Shown here: in pieces, positions 6,839 to 14,531 of the stretch | How positions within the stretch are numbered: the stretch's first letter is position 1 | Layout of the letters: every line of letters starts with the position of its first letter | Assembly (NCBI GenBank): GCA_003230435.1 | Contig: QIDW01000255.1 | Location: 1-15,383, forward strand | Direction: 5' to 3' | Source of the DNA: Acidimicrobiia bacterium | Lineage (GTDB): Bacteria; Actinomycetota; Acidimicrobiia; Spongiisociales; ZC4RG35 | DNA length: 15,383 nt | The notes under the pieces: model-generated | Database searches by the model: none | What the model was told of the DNA's origin: nothing | What the model saw: only the letters and a program-made list of their open reading frames with translations | Translations under genes and position numbers: made by a program

Positions 6839-8623
6839 ATGGCCGAACGATTCCCAAGCCCCTTTGATGCCGAGGTGCCGACCGGCGCCGAAGGATGGGA
6901 GGACCTTTACACGTATTCGCTTCCGTTCTCGAAAGACCGGCGCGACTACGAGGATTCGACATTTTGGTTCCAGGACAGCATCCATTGGGCTGATCCGCTG
7001 ACCCCCTGGGAAGCGACCTGGTACGAATACGCGATAGCGTCGTTGTCGCAGTACAACACCCGTCACTACCTGATCCCGCCGGCACTCGGCATTGACTACA
7101 GGGTGCTCAACGGGTACGCCTATCTGTCACCGGTTCCGGTGCTCGACGGCGCCGAGATCGAGGCGCGAGTTCCCCAATTCATGGAGCGAGCCGGTTTCTA
7201 CTTCATGAACTGGGACGACCTCTATGACAAGTGGCTGGTCAAGATGAAGGCGCTCATCGCCGAGATGGAGACCCTCAGCTTTCAGCCCTTGCCCGACAAG
7301 GAAGAGATGGAGGTCATCACTGAGGGTCACGGTATGGGCTCAGGTCTGACGATTCAGGAGGAGTATCGCAAGCTGCTGAATCTCAGTCTGAAGCTGTGGC
7401 AACACCATTTCGAGTTCCTCAACCTCGGCTACGCCGCCTACCTGGATTTCTTCGGGTTCTGCAAGGAGGCGTTCCCGAACATTCCGGACTTGGCGATCGC
7501 CAAGATGGTGGCGGGTGTCGAAGTGGACCTGTTCCGCCCGGACGAGGAGCTGAAGGCCCTGGCCAGAATCGTGGTCGACAACGGCCTCGAAGCGCAGTTG
7601 GCCGGCGGCATGAGTGCACTCGAGGGCACACCGTTCATGGACCACTGGAACTCGGTCAAGGAACCGTGGTTCAACTTCTCGGCCGGTACCGGGTGGTACC
7701 ACACCGACAAGATCTGGATCGAGCATCCCGAGATCCCGCTTGAGTTCATTGCCGACTATGTCGGGCGTATCAAGGCAAGCGAGGACATTGCGCGTCCCAC
7801 AGATGAGATCCGCAAAGAGCGGGATCGTATTGTGGGCGAGTACACCGAGTTGCTTGGTTCTGAGGAGGACAAGGAGGCGTTCCAGGGCAAGCTCGGACTG
7901 GCGCGGGTTGTGTTCCCCTACGTGGAGAACCACAACTTCTACGTCGAGCACTGGGCCCACTCGGTCATATTCCGCAAGATGAAAGAACTCGGCGACGTGT
8001 TCTTGAAGGCGGGGTTCTTCGCTGACCGCAACGACGTGTTCTATCTGAAGCGTGACGAGGTGAACGAGGCGCTGTGGGACATGTATTCGGCATGGGCCGT
8101 CGGCACGGCAGCGCGCGGTCCTGTCTACTGGTCGAGTGAGATCGGTCGACGGAGGGGTATTATCGAGGCGCTCAGAGAATGGTCGCCGCCTCCGGCGCTG
8201 GGCGAGCCGCCCGAGGTGGTCACCGAGCCATTCACGATCATGCTCTGGGGCATCACGTCGGATTCCATCGCGATGTGGCTCGGTGCCGGAGACGACGACA
8301 ATGCCGATTTGCACGGGTTCGCCGCGTCGCCAGGGGTGGCCGAAGGGCCTGCCCGCGTGATCTCATCGGCCGACGAGATCGGTGAGCTCCAAGAAGGAGA
8401 GATCCTGGTTGCCCCCATCACGGCACCAAGCTGGGCACCCGTGTTCGGAAAGATCGGAGCCGCCGTCACCGACATCGGTGGGATGATGTCCCATGCCGCA
8501 ATCGTGTGTCGGGAATACGGGCTCCCGGCGGTGACCGGTACGGCCTTTGCGACGCGGAACATCAAGACCGGAACCCGTCTTCGCGTCGACGGGAGCTCTG
8601 GAACGGTGACGGTCCTCGACTGA
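6839..8623 (+). CDS. ppsA: Probable phenylphosphate synthase alpha subunit (phosphohistidine, PEP-utilising family)
   Basis: A 594-residue protein. The C-terminal 90 residues are the swivelling phosphohistidine domain of PEP-utilising enzymes: GFAASPGVAEGPARVI, then EGEILVAPITAPSWAPVF, then DIGGMMSHAAIVCREYGLPAV with catalytic His552. The N-terminal part (EGWEDLYTYSLPFSKDRR, SQYNTRHYLIPPALGIDYRV, NGYAYLSPVPV, FLNLGYAAYLDF, IAKMVAGVEVDLFRPDEEL) is the special region that I recognise from Thauera phenylphosphate synthase alpha (about 70 kDa). It replaces the PEP-binding barrel. Role: accept phosphate on His552 from the ATP-binding subunit and transfer it to a phenol hydroxyl. Start ATG 6839 follows a strong GAGGAGGAAG site. 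The third Thauera subunit (a CBS-domain stimulator) is not in this window. Phenol, cresol and catechol are all conceivable substrates. Confidence 0.87.
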   Translation: MAERFPSPFDAEVPTGAEGWEDLYTYSLPFSKDRRDYEDSTFWFQDSIHWADPLTPWEATWYEYAIASLSQYNTRHYLIPPALGIDYRVLNGYAYLSPVPVLDGAEIEARVPQFMERAGFYFMNWDDLYDKWLVKMKALIAEMETLSFQPLPDKEEMEVITEGHGMGSGLTIQEEYRKLLNLSLKLWQHHFEFLNLGYAAYLDFFGFCKEAFPNIPDLAIAKMVAGVEVDLFRPDEELKALARIVVDNGLEAQLAGGMSALEGTPFMDHWNSVKEPWFNFSAGTGWYHTDKIWIEHPEIPLEFIADYVGRIKASEDIARPTDEIRKERDRIVGEYTELLGSEEDKEAFQGKLGLARVVFPYVENHNFYVEHWAHSVIFRKMKELGDVFLKAGFFADRNDVFYLKRDEVNEALWDMYSAWAVGTAARGPVYWSSEIGRRRGIIEALREWSPPPALGEPPEVVTEPFTIMLWGITSDSIAMWLGAGDDDNADLHGFAASPGVAEGPARVISSADEIGELQEGEILVAPITAPSWAPVFGKIGAAVTDIGGMMSHAAIVCREYGLPAVTGTAFATRNIKTGTRLRVDGSSGTVTVLD

Positions 8624-8634
8624 GGTAGGCGGCT

Positions 8635-8668
8635 TACAGCCTCCGGCGGGCAACGCCGGGGGGCTGTA
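8635..8668 (+). other. Intercistronic hairpin between ppsA and the Fe-S gene
   Basis: TACAGCC (8635-8641) pairs with GGCTGTA (8662-8668) and CCGGCG (8643-8648) with CGCCGG (8654-8659), around a GGCAA loop. A T faces GG between the two stems. It starts 12 nt after the ppsA stop and has no T-run. It may be an RNA-stability or processing element, or a weak terminator, that sets lower expression of the two distal genes. Confidence 0.5.
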
Positions 8669-8682
8669 GCTGCGAACAAGAT

Positions 8683-8693
8683 GGAGGTGATGA
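8683..8693 (+). promoter_or_regulatory. Near-perfect Shine-Dalgarno site without a normal start codon
   Basis: GGAGGTGATGA is an almost ideal anti-16S match. In the frame of the downstream gene the codon at the right distance is ATA (8695-8697). ATG 8690 is in another frame and stops at once (ATG ACA TAG). No ATG, GTG, TTG or CTG occurs in the gene's frame between the stop TAG 8626 and ATG 8734. Confidence 0.7.
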
Positions 8694-8733
8694 CATAGCG
8701 CTTTCACAAACGGTCGAAGAGCGCCTCAAGAAC

Positions 8734-9555
8734 ATGGCCCTGGAGATGGGGGCGGACGCTGTCGGCATTGCCGCAGTGTCCGACTTCTCCAAGGAGTGCC
8801 CTGAAGGTTACCGACCGGATGATCTGCTCAAGGGCGCCAAGAGCGTCATCGTCGTCGGCAAACGGCGCTATACCCGAGGACAGTGGATGGCTCCGAACAC
8901 CGATCTCATTCACCGGGCGCGTTCAGGTCAAAGCAATCGCGACACCATTGCGGCCACCCTGGCTGGTCTGCTCGAGGGTGAGTACGGCCACGCGGCCCTG
9001 TTTGTGAATCCCGGCATGTTCGATACGGGATTTGTGCCCGTCCTGAGCCTCAAGGTATGCGCAGAGCTCGCGGGTCTTGGCACCCGCTCGATGGCGGGCG
9101 GGATCATTCTGAGCAAGGAACATGGGCTCCTGGGTTTCGCCGCAACCATCACCACCATGGACTTGTCGCCGGACGGGCCAATGAGTGACCCGGTGTGCCC
9201 GGACCGGGCATGCATCGCCATGTTTGCCGAGGATGGGACAACGCCATGTATAAGAGCGTGCAGCGCAATCGAAGGGAGTATCGAGAATGGTCGGCTGAAA
9301 GAGGTGACCTTCTACCGGCAACTGTGCGCTACCCGGTCGAATACCACCATGAATACGGTCTACCTCCGGCTGCTACCCGAGATCGTCGAGGAGAAGGACC
9401 CGGAACGACGGAAATATCTCGCGATTGGTCAGGCCAGGAAGTACATCGAGGACCCGCCGGGTCGGGGCATATGGGGACGTTGCATCGAGTGCATGCGAGT
9501 GTGTCCGGTCAACCGCCGCGCGATCCAGTTGAAGGGGGCAGAAGCCAATGTCTGA
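8734..9555 (+). CDS. QueG / reductive-dehalogenase-like iron-sulfur protein
   Basis: At least 273 residues, resembling the corrinoid-domain and Fe-S part of epoxyqueuosine-reductase and reductive-dehalogenase-like proteins: MGADAVGIAAVSDF, GAKSVIVVGKRRY, a central VPVLSLKVCAELAGLGTRSMAGGIILSKEHGLLG-type region, and the C-terminal WGRCIECMRVCP. The last gives CxxCxxxCP (Cys250, 253, 257). Further cysteines at 155, 160, 172, 176 and 198 could bind a second cluster. Only one half-motif of the usual tandem ferredoxin pair is canonical. The reading frame extends upstream to an ATA at 8695 with a perfect ribosome-binding site, adding a family-like 13-residue helix (ALSQTVEERLKN). ATG 8734 is therefore probably too short a start. 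It shares an 8-nt overlap with the next gene. Role unknown; electron transfer to or activation of an operon enzyme is an inference. Confidence 0.75.
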   Translation: MALEMGADAVGIAAVSDFSKECPEGYRPDDLLKGAKSVIVVGKRRYTRGQWMAPNTDLIHRARSGQSNRDTIAATLAGLLEGEYGHAALFVNPGMFDTGFVPVLSLKVCAELAGLGTRSMAGGIILSKEHGLLGFAATITTMDLSPDGPMSDPVCPDRACIAMFAEDGTTPCIRACSAIEGSIENGRLKEVTFYRQLCATRSNTTMNTVYLRLLPEIVEEKDPERRKYLAIGQARKYIEDPPGRGIWGRCIECMRVCPVNRRAIQLKGAEANV

Positions 9556-9955
9556 AATGAGACCGACCTTCGCCGCAGAGGTTCTCGCCCGCAGCCGACA
9601 AGACAGCGGCCTCGAGGAAAGCGAGTTCGGCAGGGCGACATACGACATGTATTGCGTCCCCCTGGAGGTATACGAGAAGTACAAGGACGAGGTACTCCGA
9701 TTGTCGTTGTCCTACTCCAGATGGGTCGCCTCGGAAGATGGCGGGGTCCTTCTCCAGAGAGTCGATCAATTGAGTGATGGCGAACTCAGTGAGCGGCTGG
9801 ACCTGGATGAGGACACCGTACGAAGAATCCGCTGTATGGCGGAGTGGGATCTGCCCATGGAAGTCTTTAGAAACGCGGCCGAATACAAACGCCGCCGTCG
9901 CCGTGAATTCCCTGCAGGCTCTCCCAGGCGGGATATCAGGGATGAACCCTCCTGA
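9548..9955 (+). CDS. Conserved-looking small protein of unknown family
   Basis: A 135-residue soluble protein I do not recognise. The N-terminal half is mixed (EFGRATYDMYCVPLEVYEKY). The middle and C-terminal part is helical and charged. Residues around SDGELSERLDLDEDTVRRIRCMAEW could form a helix-turn-helix-like unit, and the end is very basic (EYKRRRRREF). It has two cysteines and no membrane segment or signal peptide. ATG 9548 overlaps the end of the Fe-S gene by 8 nt, so co-translation and a shared complex are likely. By position it might be an accessory subunit comparable with the small gamma subunit of phenylphosphate carboxylase, but no sequence likeness can be shown. It is the last gene of the operon; a convergent gap of about 105 bp follows. 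Confidence 0.7.
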   Translation: MSEMRPTFAAEVLARSRQDSGLEESEFGRATYDMYCVPLEVYEKYKDEVLRLSLSYSRWVASEDGGVLLQRVDQLSDGELSERLDLDEDTVRRIRCMAEWDLPMEVFRNAAEYKRRRRREFPAGSPRRDIRDEPS

Positions 9956-10060
9956 CCGACAGACGGGGGAGCGGGGAAACTGAGGACCGTCCCTCATCCG
10001 GTCTGGCTGCACACATCGGCCACTGTGCCCGGCTAGCTCGAGGTCCAGCCGAGAACAACG

Positions 10061-10822
10061 TCAATGCAGTTGCCTGCCACCATCCACGACGATGGTCTGA
10101 CCGGTGAGGAATTCGCTGCCTGGAGATGCGAGGAAGACCACTGTGCCGACCACATCTTCAGGTACCTCAGCTCGTTGGATCGCACCTCGTCCGACCCCGT
10201 ATTGCTCGGCGTCCTCAATGAGGGCACGACTGGCCTCGGTCATCGTGAAACCGGGCGCCACCGCGTTGACCGTGATTCCATGGGTCCCCACCTCCTTGGC
10301 AAGGGCCCGCGTCAGGCCGATGACGCCACCCTTGGAGGACACGTAGTGGGCCCACATCGGGGATCCACTGAAGAACACGGCCGACGAGATGTTCACGACG
10401 CGTCCGTAGTGCTTGTCCGCCATGGCGGGAAAGACGGCCCGCGTGCACAGCCACGGACCTTTGAGGTTCACTCCGATCACGCGGTCCCATTCCTTCACCG
10501 AGATGTCCGTGAAGGGCTTGCGCTCCAGGTCGCCGTAGATCGCTGCGTTGTTCACCAGGATGTCGATTTGCCCGAACTGGCGAAGTGCGGCTTCGACCAT
10601 TCCCTGCACCGACCCTTCATCCGCGACATCGACGGAGAGCGCCAGTGCGCTCCCACCCTGGCTGGAGATCGCCTCGGCCGTAATCTGTGCACCTTCGGCA
10701 TCCAGGTCGGTGGCGACGACGGTTGCTCCTGCGGCAGCGACCCCGACGCTGATGACCCTGCCCAGACCGCGGCCTGCTCCGGTCACGATGGCGACTCGCC
10801 CGTTGAGTGGTGGTCCGTTCAT
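10061..10822 (-). CDS. Short-chain dehydrogenase/reductase (SDR, FabG-like)
   Basis: A 253-residue classical SDR. The nucleotide-binding motif TGAGRGLG is at 14-21, with Asp39 after the second strand, which favours NAD(H). NNAA is at 91-94. The catalytic residues are Ser146 or Ser147 (NISS), Tyr160 and Lys164 (YVSSK). The ending FLTGQTIVVDGG is typical. It oxidises an alcohol or reduces a ketone, with unknown substrate. Its ATG overlaps the etfA stop by 4 nt (ATGA), making it the last gene of an etfB-etfA-SDR unit. An oxidation step in side-chain or ring degradation (3-hydroxyacyl-CoA or cyclic alcohol) would fit the ETF partners but is not shown. Confidence 0.93.
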   Translation of the reverse strand: MNGPPLNGRVAIVTGAGRGLGRVISVGVAAAGATVVATDLDAEGAQITAEAISSQGGSALALSVDVADEGSVQGMVEAALRQFGQIDILVNNAAIYGDLERKPFTDISVKEWDRVIGVNLKGPWLCTRAVFPAMADKHYGRVVNISSAVFFSGSPMWAHYVSSKGGVIGLTRALAKEVGTHGITVNAVAPGFTMTEASRALIEDAEQYGVGRGAIQRAEVPEDVVGTVVFLASPGSEFLTGQTIVVDGGRQLH

Positions 10823-11811
10823 GTGATCTCTTTCGCCTGGCCGTCTGAGAGCGCTTCGAGGAAGCCAGCCAGCACCTCCCGCCAGTCACCAACGACGCCG
10901 TAGCTCGCCATCCGGAAGATGGGGGCATCGGGGTCGTTGTTGATGGCGACGATCACGCGAGACGAAGAGCATCCCATCATGTGCTGGGTGGCCCCTGAGA
11001 TCCCGACGGCCATGTAGAGGTCCGGGGCAACGGTCTTGCCGGTCAGCCCGACTTGCAGCATCGGTTCGACCCAACCCGTGTCACAAGGAGGACGCGAGGC
11101 GGCAACAGCGCCGTCGAGTCGGTCGGCGATCGCATGGAGAAGGTGGAATGGCTCGGCTCCCCCCATTCCTCGGCCACCCGCAACGATCACGCGTGCCTTT
11201 TCGAGATCCTTTCCCGTGTCGGTCAGGCGTTGGTGAGCTAGAGGTGTCGTCTTGAGTGTCCTGGAATCGAGACCGGACGCGAAAGGGACCGCTTTGGCTG
11301 ATGGGGCAGCGACCGGCTCGGCTGCCGCGAACGCTCCTTTTCGAGGGACGATGATCCATGGCCGCCCGGAGAGTCGGATGCTTGCCGTGGCTGCGCCTCC
11401 GAAGACCGGTCTCGTTACGACGAGCCCATCGTCGTCCCGTTCCATGCTCATCACGTCCATCGCCATCCCGATACCGAGCCGGAACGCCAAACGAGCCGAC
11501 ACTTCCGCTCCCAGGAGGGATCGGGGCATCACGATGGCGTCGGGGCTGAGCTCATCGCACACATCCGCCAGGACCTCGGTGGTCGCTTCGGGCCAGGGAT
11601 CGTCGAGTCGAGAGTCGTCCACGACGAGAATCCGTGTTGCGCCACTGCGGCATGCGGCGCGCTCACCAGGCCCGGTGTCACAACCGACGACGACAACGTC
11701 CATCGTCCAACCGGTTTGCTCACAGAGTTGCCGGCCGGTCGAGACCTGCTCCCAGAACCCGGTGGACAGCTCGCCTGCTTCTGTCTCTCCGAAGACCAGG
11801 ACTGTTCCCAT
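10819..11811 (-). CDS. etfA: Electron transfer flavoprotein alpha subunit (FixB family)
   Basis: A 330-residue EtfA. The C-terminal FAD-binding domain is clear: VIVAGGRGMGG (208-218), AASRPPCDTGWV (237-248), LTGKTVAPDLYMAVGISG (256-273), SGATQH (272-277), VIVAINNDPDAPIFRMASYGVVGD (286-309). The N-terminal domain begins MGTVLVFGETEAG. The start is placed at 11811. An in-frame extension to 11961 adds non-family sequence and overlaps etfB. ATG 11811 shares one nucleotide with the etfB stop (TGATG), a translational-coupling arrangement. Together with EtfB it shuttles electrons between a dehydrogenase and the quinone pool or another acceptor. No acyl-CoA dehydrogenase or ETF:quinone oxidoreductase gene is in the window. 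Confidence 0.95.
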   Translation of the reverse strand: MGTVLVFGETEAGELSTGFWEQVSTGRQLCEQTGWTMDVVVVGCDTGPGERAACRSGATRILVVDDSRLDDPWPEATTEVLADVCDELSPDAIVMPRSLLGAEVSARLAFRLGIGMAMDVMSMERDDDGLVVTRPVFGGAATASIRLSGRPWIIVPRKGAFAAAEPVAAPSAKAVPFASGLDSRTLKTTPLAHQRLTDTGKDLEKARVIVAGGRGMGGAEPFHLLHAIADRLDGAVAASRPPCDTGWVEPMLQVGLTGKTVAPDLYMAVGISGATQHMMGCSSSRVIVAINNDPDAPIFRMASYGVVGDWREVLAGFLEALSDGQAKEIT

Positions 11812-12629
11812 CACACGCCTCCCCCCGGTTGGATCGAGACGATGGCACCCTCTTCGAGGAGCACGGCAGCGAGTTGTCGTCCTGCTTCGGTGCCGTCGTC
11901 GGGTCCGATGAAGCGACAGTCCCGCGTTTTCTCGAGCATTGAGACTCCGAGGGTCCGCCACTCAGGGTCGATGTCCGTTCCGACCTGGAGATCTTCGAGC
12001 GAGACCTGGACGGGTCGCCGCCGTCTCGCTTGCAGACGCATCTGCATCGTCGGGTAGCGCAACTCGCCGAGTTCGCTGGTCACCGTGACCACCGCCGGAA
12101 GCCCGCACTTCATCATCTGGTACCCATCGCTCAACACTCGCTCCACCTCGACCCGAGTGTCATCGACGCGAACGGCCCGCGCCAAGGTCAGGCAAGGCCA
12201 GTCGAGGTGCTCCGCCAGTGCCAGTGGTACCTGCCCGTGGTCCCAGTCCGAGGCCTGGCGTCCGCCCAGGACCAGTTCCACGTCGCCGAGGTGCTGGATT
12301 GCGGCGCCCAGGACTCGAGCGAGATGGTGTGGGTCGGATGTGTCCAGGGATTCGTCCTCGATGAGGACGAGATCGTCGGCCTCGACGAGCGACCGTTGCA
12401 GAACATCGAGGACGAAATTGTCTCCCGCGGACAGGGCAATGATCTCGCACTCGCCGTCCCGGAACTCCTTGATGCGGAGGGCAGCCTCCATCGCCTGTTC
12501 GTCGTATCCGTTGACCACAGGGGGCACGTTTTCCGGTCCGAGGATCTTCCCTCCGTCTGGAGACACGGTCAGTTCCGAGACGGGGAGCAGCGGATCGGGA
12601 ACCTGCTTGATCAGGACAACGATTCGCAC
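11811..12629 (-). CDS. etfB: Electron transfer flavoprotein beta subunit (FixA family)
   Basis: A 272-residue EtfB: MRIVVLIKQVPDP at the start, NGYDEQAMEAALRIKE (40-55), DDLVLIED region, and the signature LVLGGRQASDWDHGQVP (119-135) of the nucleotide-binding part, then TVTSELGELRYPTMQMRLQARRRRPV near 190-215. The start is GTG (12627-12629) with only a weak GGAAG site upstream. It is the first gene of the etfB-etfA-SDR unit. Whether the ETF is bifurcating (FixAB-type with a second FAD) or an ordinary electron carrier cannot be told by eye. Confidence 0.94.
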   Translation of the reverse strand: MRIVVLIKQVPDPLLPVSELTVSPDGGKILGPENVPPVVNGYDEQAMEAALRIKEFRDGECEIIALSAGDNFVLDVLQRSLVEADDLVLIEDESLDTSDPHHLARVLGAAIQHLGDVELVLGGRQASDWDHGQVPLALAEHLDWPCLTLARAVRVDDTRVEVERVLSDGYQMMKCGLPAVVTVTSELGELRYPTMQMRLQARRRRPVQVSLEDLQVGTDIDPEWRTLGVSMLEKTRDCRFIGPDDGTEAGRQLAAVLLEEGAIVSIQPGGGV

Positions 12630-12845
12630 GGTCGCTCGCTTCCGGTCGGGCTCCGCTGTCGCTGCGCCAACACGATCATCGTCCTAGTGGCCGATCTCGC
12701 AAGTCCACTGACGCTTCAACGGCCCGATGACACCGCTTGCGGCGTCCTCGTCCTCGACGAACGGTCAAGTGGCCAACGTCGCTGCGTCATTGCGAGCGAC
12801 GCGCCGGACTCGCCGAACGCGCTACCGGACTTACGCGATAGACCA
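12630..12845. other. Non-coding gap with one hairpin
   Basis: 216 bp between etfB and the oxidoreductase stop, both minus strand. No gene is supported. An inverted repeat CGTCGCT (12777-12783) / AGCGACG (12795-12801) with an 11-nt loop could end or process the oxidoreductase transcript. A TTGACC on the minus strand (12763-12768) resembles a -35 box, but no good -10 is found at the right spacing. Confidence 0.3.
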
Positions 12846-14477
12846 CTAAGTCAGACCGAGGTCTTGGGCGATGATCTGGTAGCAGTTGAGCGAGCTTCCC
12901 CGGCCGATGCCGCCCGCCGAGTGCAGATTGCTGGAGCAGATGTACATCCCATCGACCGGCGTTCGATATCCGGAGATCTCCGGAAACGGCCTGAATCGGC
13001 CTAGTTGAGACGCAAACATGGTCCCCTCGGACCAACCCCCCTCGATCATGTCGGGATGGCTGGCCTGGACGTCGTAGGGGCTGTAGATGCGGTCGGCGAT
13101 CAGATTGTCCCGGGTCATGTTGGGGGCGAGCGCCTGCCATTGTTCGAGCATGAGATCGACAAATTCCGTCTTGATCCGCCCCCATTCGCGTGGCGAGAAC
13201 AAGCGGGCGGGTGCGCTGAAATCCTCAACGAGGATGGTGTGAGTGCCCGGTTTGGCTCTCGTCTCATCCCAGATGCTGTCCGGAGCAGTCAGCAAGTGGA
13301 GCCGCTGCGGGAAGCCGAGCAGGAAGATCTCATGCTGGTACTTGGAGGCGTAGTAGTCGGGATCCTTGGGACCCCAATAGAGCCTCGGCAGAAGTCCTAG
13401 ACCCGGATTCTGCGCTTCGGCGGTGTATTCGGGCAATTCATGAACTGCGACATTCCCCCACAGGATCTGAGAACGGTCGTAGTGGATGTTGCGCACGCGA
13501 TGCGCCATCTTCTGACCGATCGGTTGGTTCCGTAGCAAACGCAGCATCGTCTGCGGAACTCCCAGATCGCTCACGACCAAGGATGCCGCTATCTCGGAGC
13601 CGTCGGATAGTCGAACCCCGGTTGCTTTCCCATTCTCAACGTTGACCTGATCGACCTCGCGTCCGGTGAAGTAGGAGACGCCCAGTTTCCTTCCTGCTGA
13701 CACCAGGGCGTCGGTGATCGATTGCGTCCCGCCCACCGCGATGGATGCCGGTTCGAACGAGAGTGCCAGTCCCATGATGTGCACGAGCACCTGGAGGCCC
13801 ATCACGTCATCGGCAAACAAGCCGCTCGACGTCGGTGTGGCCCGCATGAACAGCGTGCGAAGCTCGGGGCTCTCGAAGAAGTCGTATGCCACCTGACGCA
13901 CCGTCATGAACTGATGGACGGGCTCCAAACCTGATTCCGGAACATCGAGCAAGGCCTCGAGCTGGTCAGGCTCTCCCCAACCAGGAGGAGGAGTGAACCG
14001 CTGACTGTGGAAGGCCTTCTTCCAGTAGCGCTGGTACTTGTCGAGAAGGTCGAGATAGGCGTCGGCGTCTCGCGTGGAGAACTGTTTGATCTGGTCGTAG
14101 GTCTTGTCGACGTTGTCCTGGGCGAATTCGGTTCTTCCGGTCTCAGGATCTACAACTCGGAAGGCCGAGTATCCGATGAGGCTGGTTCCGTCCTCGAAGA
14201 GGAAACCCTCGTTTTGGTCAGGGAAGGTGTACACCAACCCCTCGTCCCGAAGGTTGAAGTCTTCATACGCGGGGTGACTGTAGAAACGGGTGAAGTGGGC
14301 ACATGGGTTCTGGCGGTATCCTGGAGCCGGCCCCTCCTCGCTGATCGCGGATCCTCCCAAATCCGGGTGTTTTTCCAGGACCGCGACACTCATGCCGGCT
14401 CTGGCGAGATAGCAGGCGATGATGGTGCCATGGTGGCCGCCTCCAACCACCACGGCATCGTAAGCGGCGTCGACCAC
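12846..14477 (-). CDS. Phytoene-dehydrogenase-like (CrtI/PYROXD2 type) FAD-dependent oxidoreductase
   Basis: A 543-residue flavoprotein. The N-terminal Rossmann motif is VVVGGGHHG (residues 9-17, GxGxxG), then VAVLEKHPDLGGSAISEE, the CrtI-type glycine motif. A second FAD-contacting region near the C-terminus is VDGMYICSSNLHSAGGIGRG. AVGGTQSITDALVSAGRKLGV and the following GREVDQVNVENGKATGVRLSDG are typical of the family middle part. The start GTG 14477 is chosen because AGGAAGGGA lies 6 nt upstream and the family N-terminus begins there; the longer open frame to 14573 has a Pro-rich, non-family leader. It acts probably as a desaturase or dehydrogenase on a hydrophobic or cyclic substrate. No other carotenoid gene is nearby, which argues against pigment synthesis. 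It is divergent from an IclR regulator that may control it. Confidence 0.88.
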   Translation of the reverse strand: MVDAAYDAVVVGGGHHGTIIACYLARAGMSVAVLEKHPDLGGSAISEEGPAPGYRQNPCAHFTRFYSHPAYEDFNLRDEGLVYTFPDQNEGFLFEDGTSLIGYSAFRVVDPETGRTEFAQDNVDKTYDQIKQFSTRDADAYLDLLDKYQRYWKKAFHSQRFTPPPGWGEPDQLEALLDVPESGLEPVHQFMTVRQVAYDFFESPELRTLFMRATPTSSGLFADDVMGLQVLVHIMGLALSFEPASIAVGGTQSITDALVSAGRKLGVSYFTGREVDQVNVENGKATGVRLSDGSEIAASLVVSDLGVPQTMLRLLRNQPIGQKMAHRVRNIHYDRSQILWGNVAVHELPEYTAEAQNPGLGLLPRLYWGPKDPDYYASKYQHEIFLLGFPQRLHLLTAPDSIWDETRAKPGTHTILVEDFSAPARLFSPREWGRIKTEFVDLMLEQWQALAPNMTRDNLIADRIYSPYDVQASHPDMIEGGWSEGTMFASQLGRFRPFPEISGYRTPVDGMYICSSNLHSAGGIGRGSSLNCYQIIAQDLGLT

Positions 14478-14483
14478 TGTCAG

Positions 14484-14492
14484 TCCCTTCCT
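14484..14492 (-). promoter_or_regulatory. Ribosome-binding site deciding the oxidoreductase start
   Basis: On the minus strand AGGAAGGGA precedes GTG 14477 by 6 nt. The in-frame upstream ATGs (14573, 14525) have no such site. Confidence 0.6.
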
Positions 14493-14531
14493 GGGTGGGT
14501 GTGGCTGAGGTTGCTCTGGCACCATAGGAGG

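Noticed and set aside
9956..10060. Possible bidirectional terminator between the convergent operons
   Set aside because: Only imperfect complementarity (CAGAC with GTCTG and a G-run facing TCCCTC) and no T-run. The region is suitable for termination by position but the sequence does not support a firm call.
12030..13004. 324-codon plus-strand frame across etfB and the following gap
   Set aside because: Antisense to etfB and to the end of the oxidoreductase gene; no domain recognisable.
12846..14477. Carotenoid biosynthesis gene (crtI)
   Set aside because: The fold is CrtI-like, but no phytoene synthase, cyclase or prenyltransferase gene is nearby, and the ETF/SDR/IclR context suggests catabolism.
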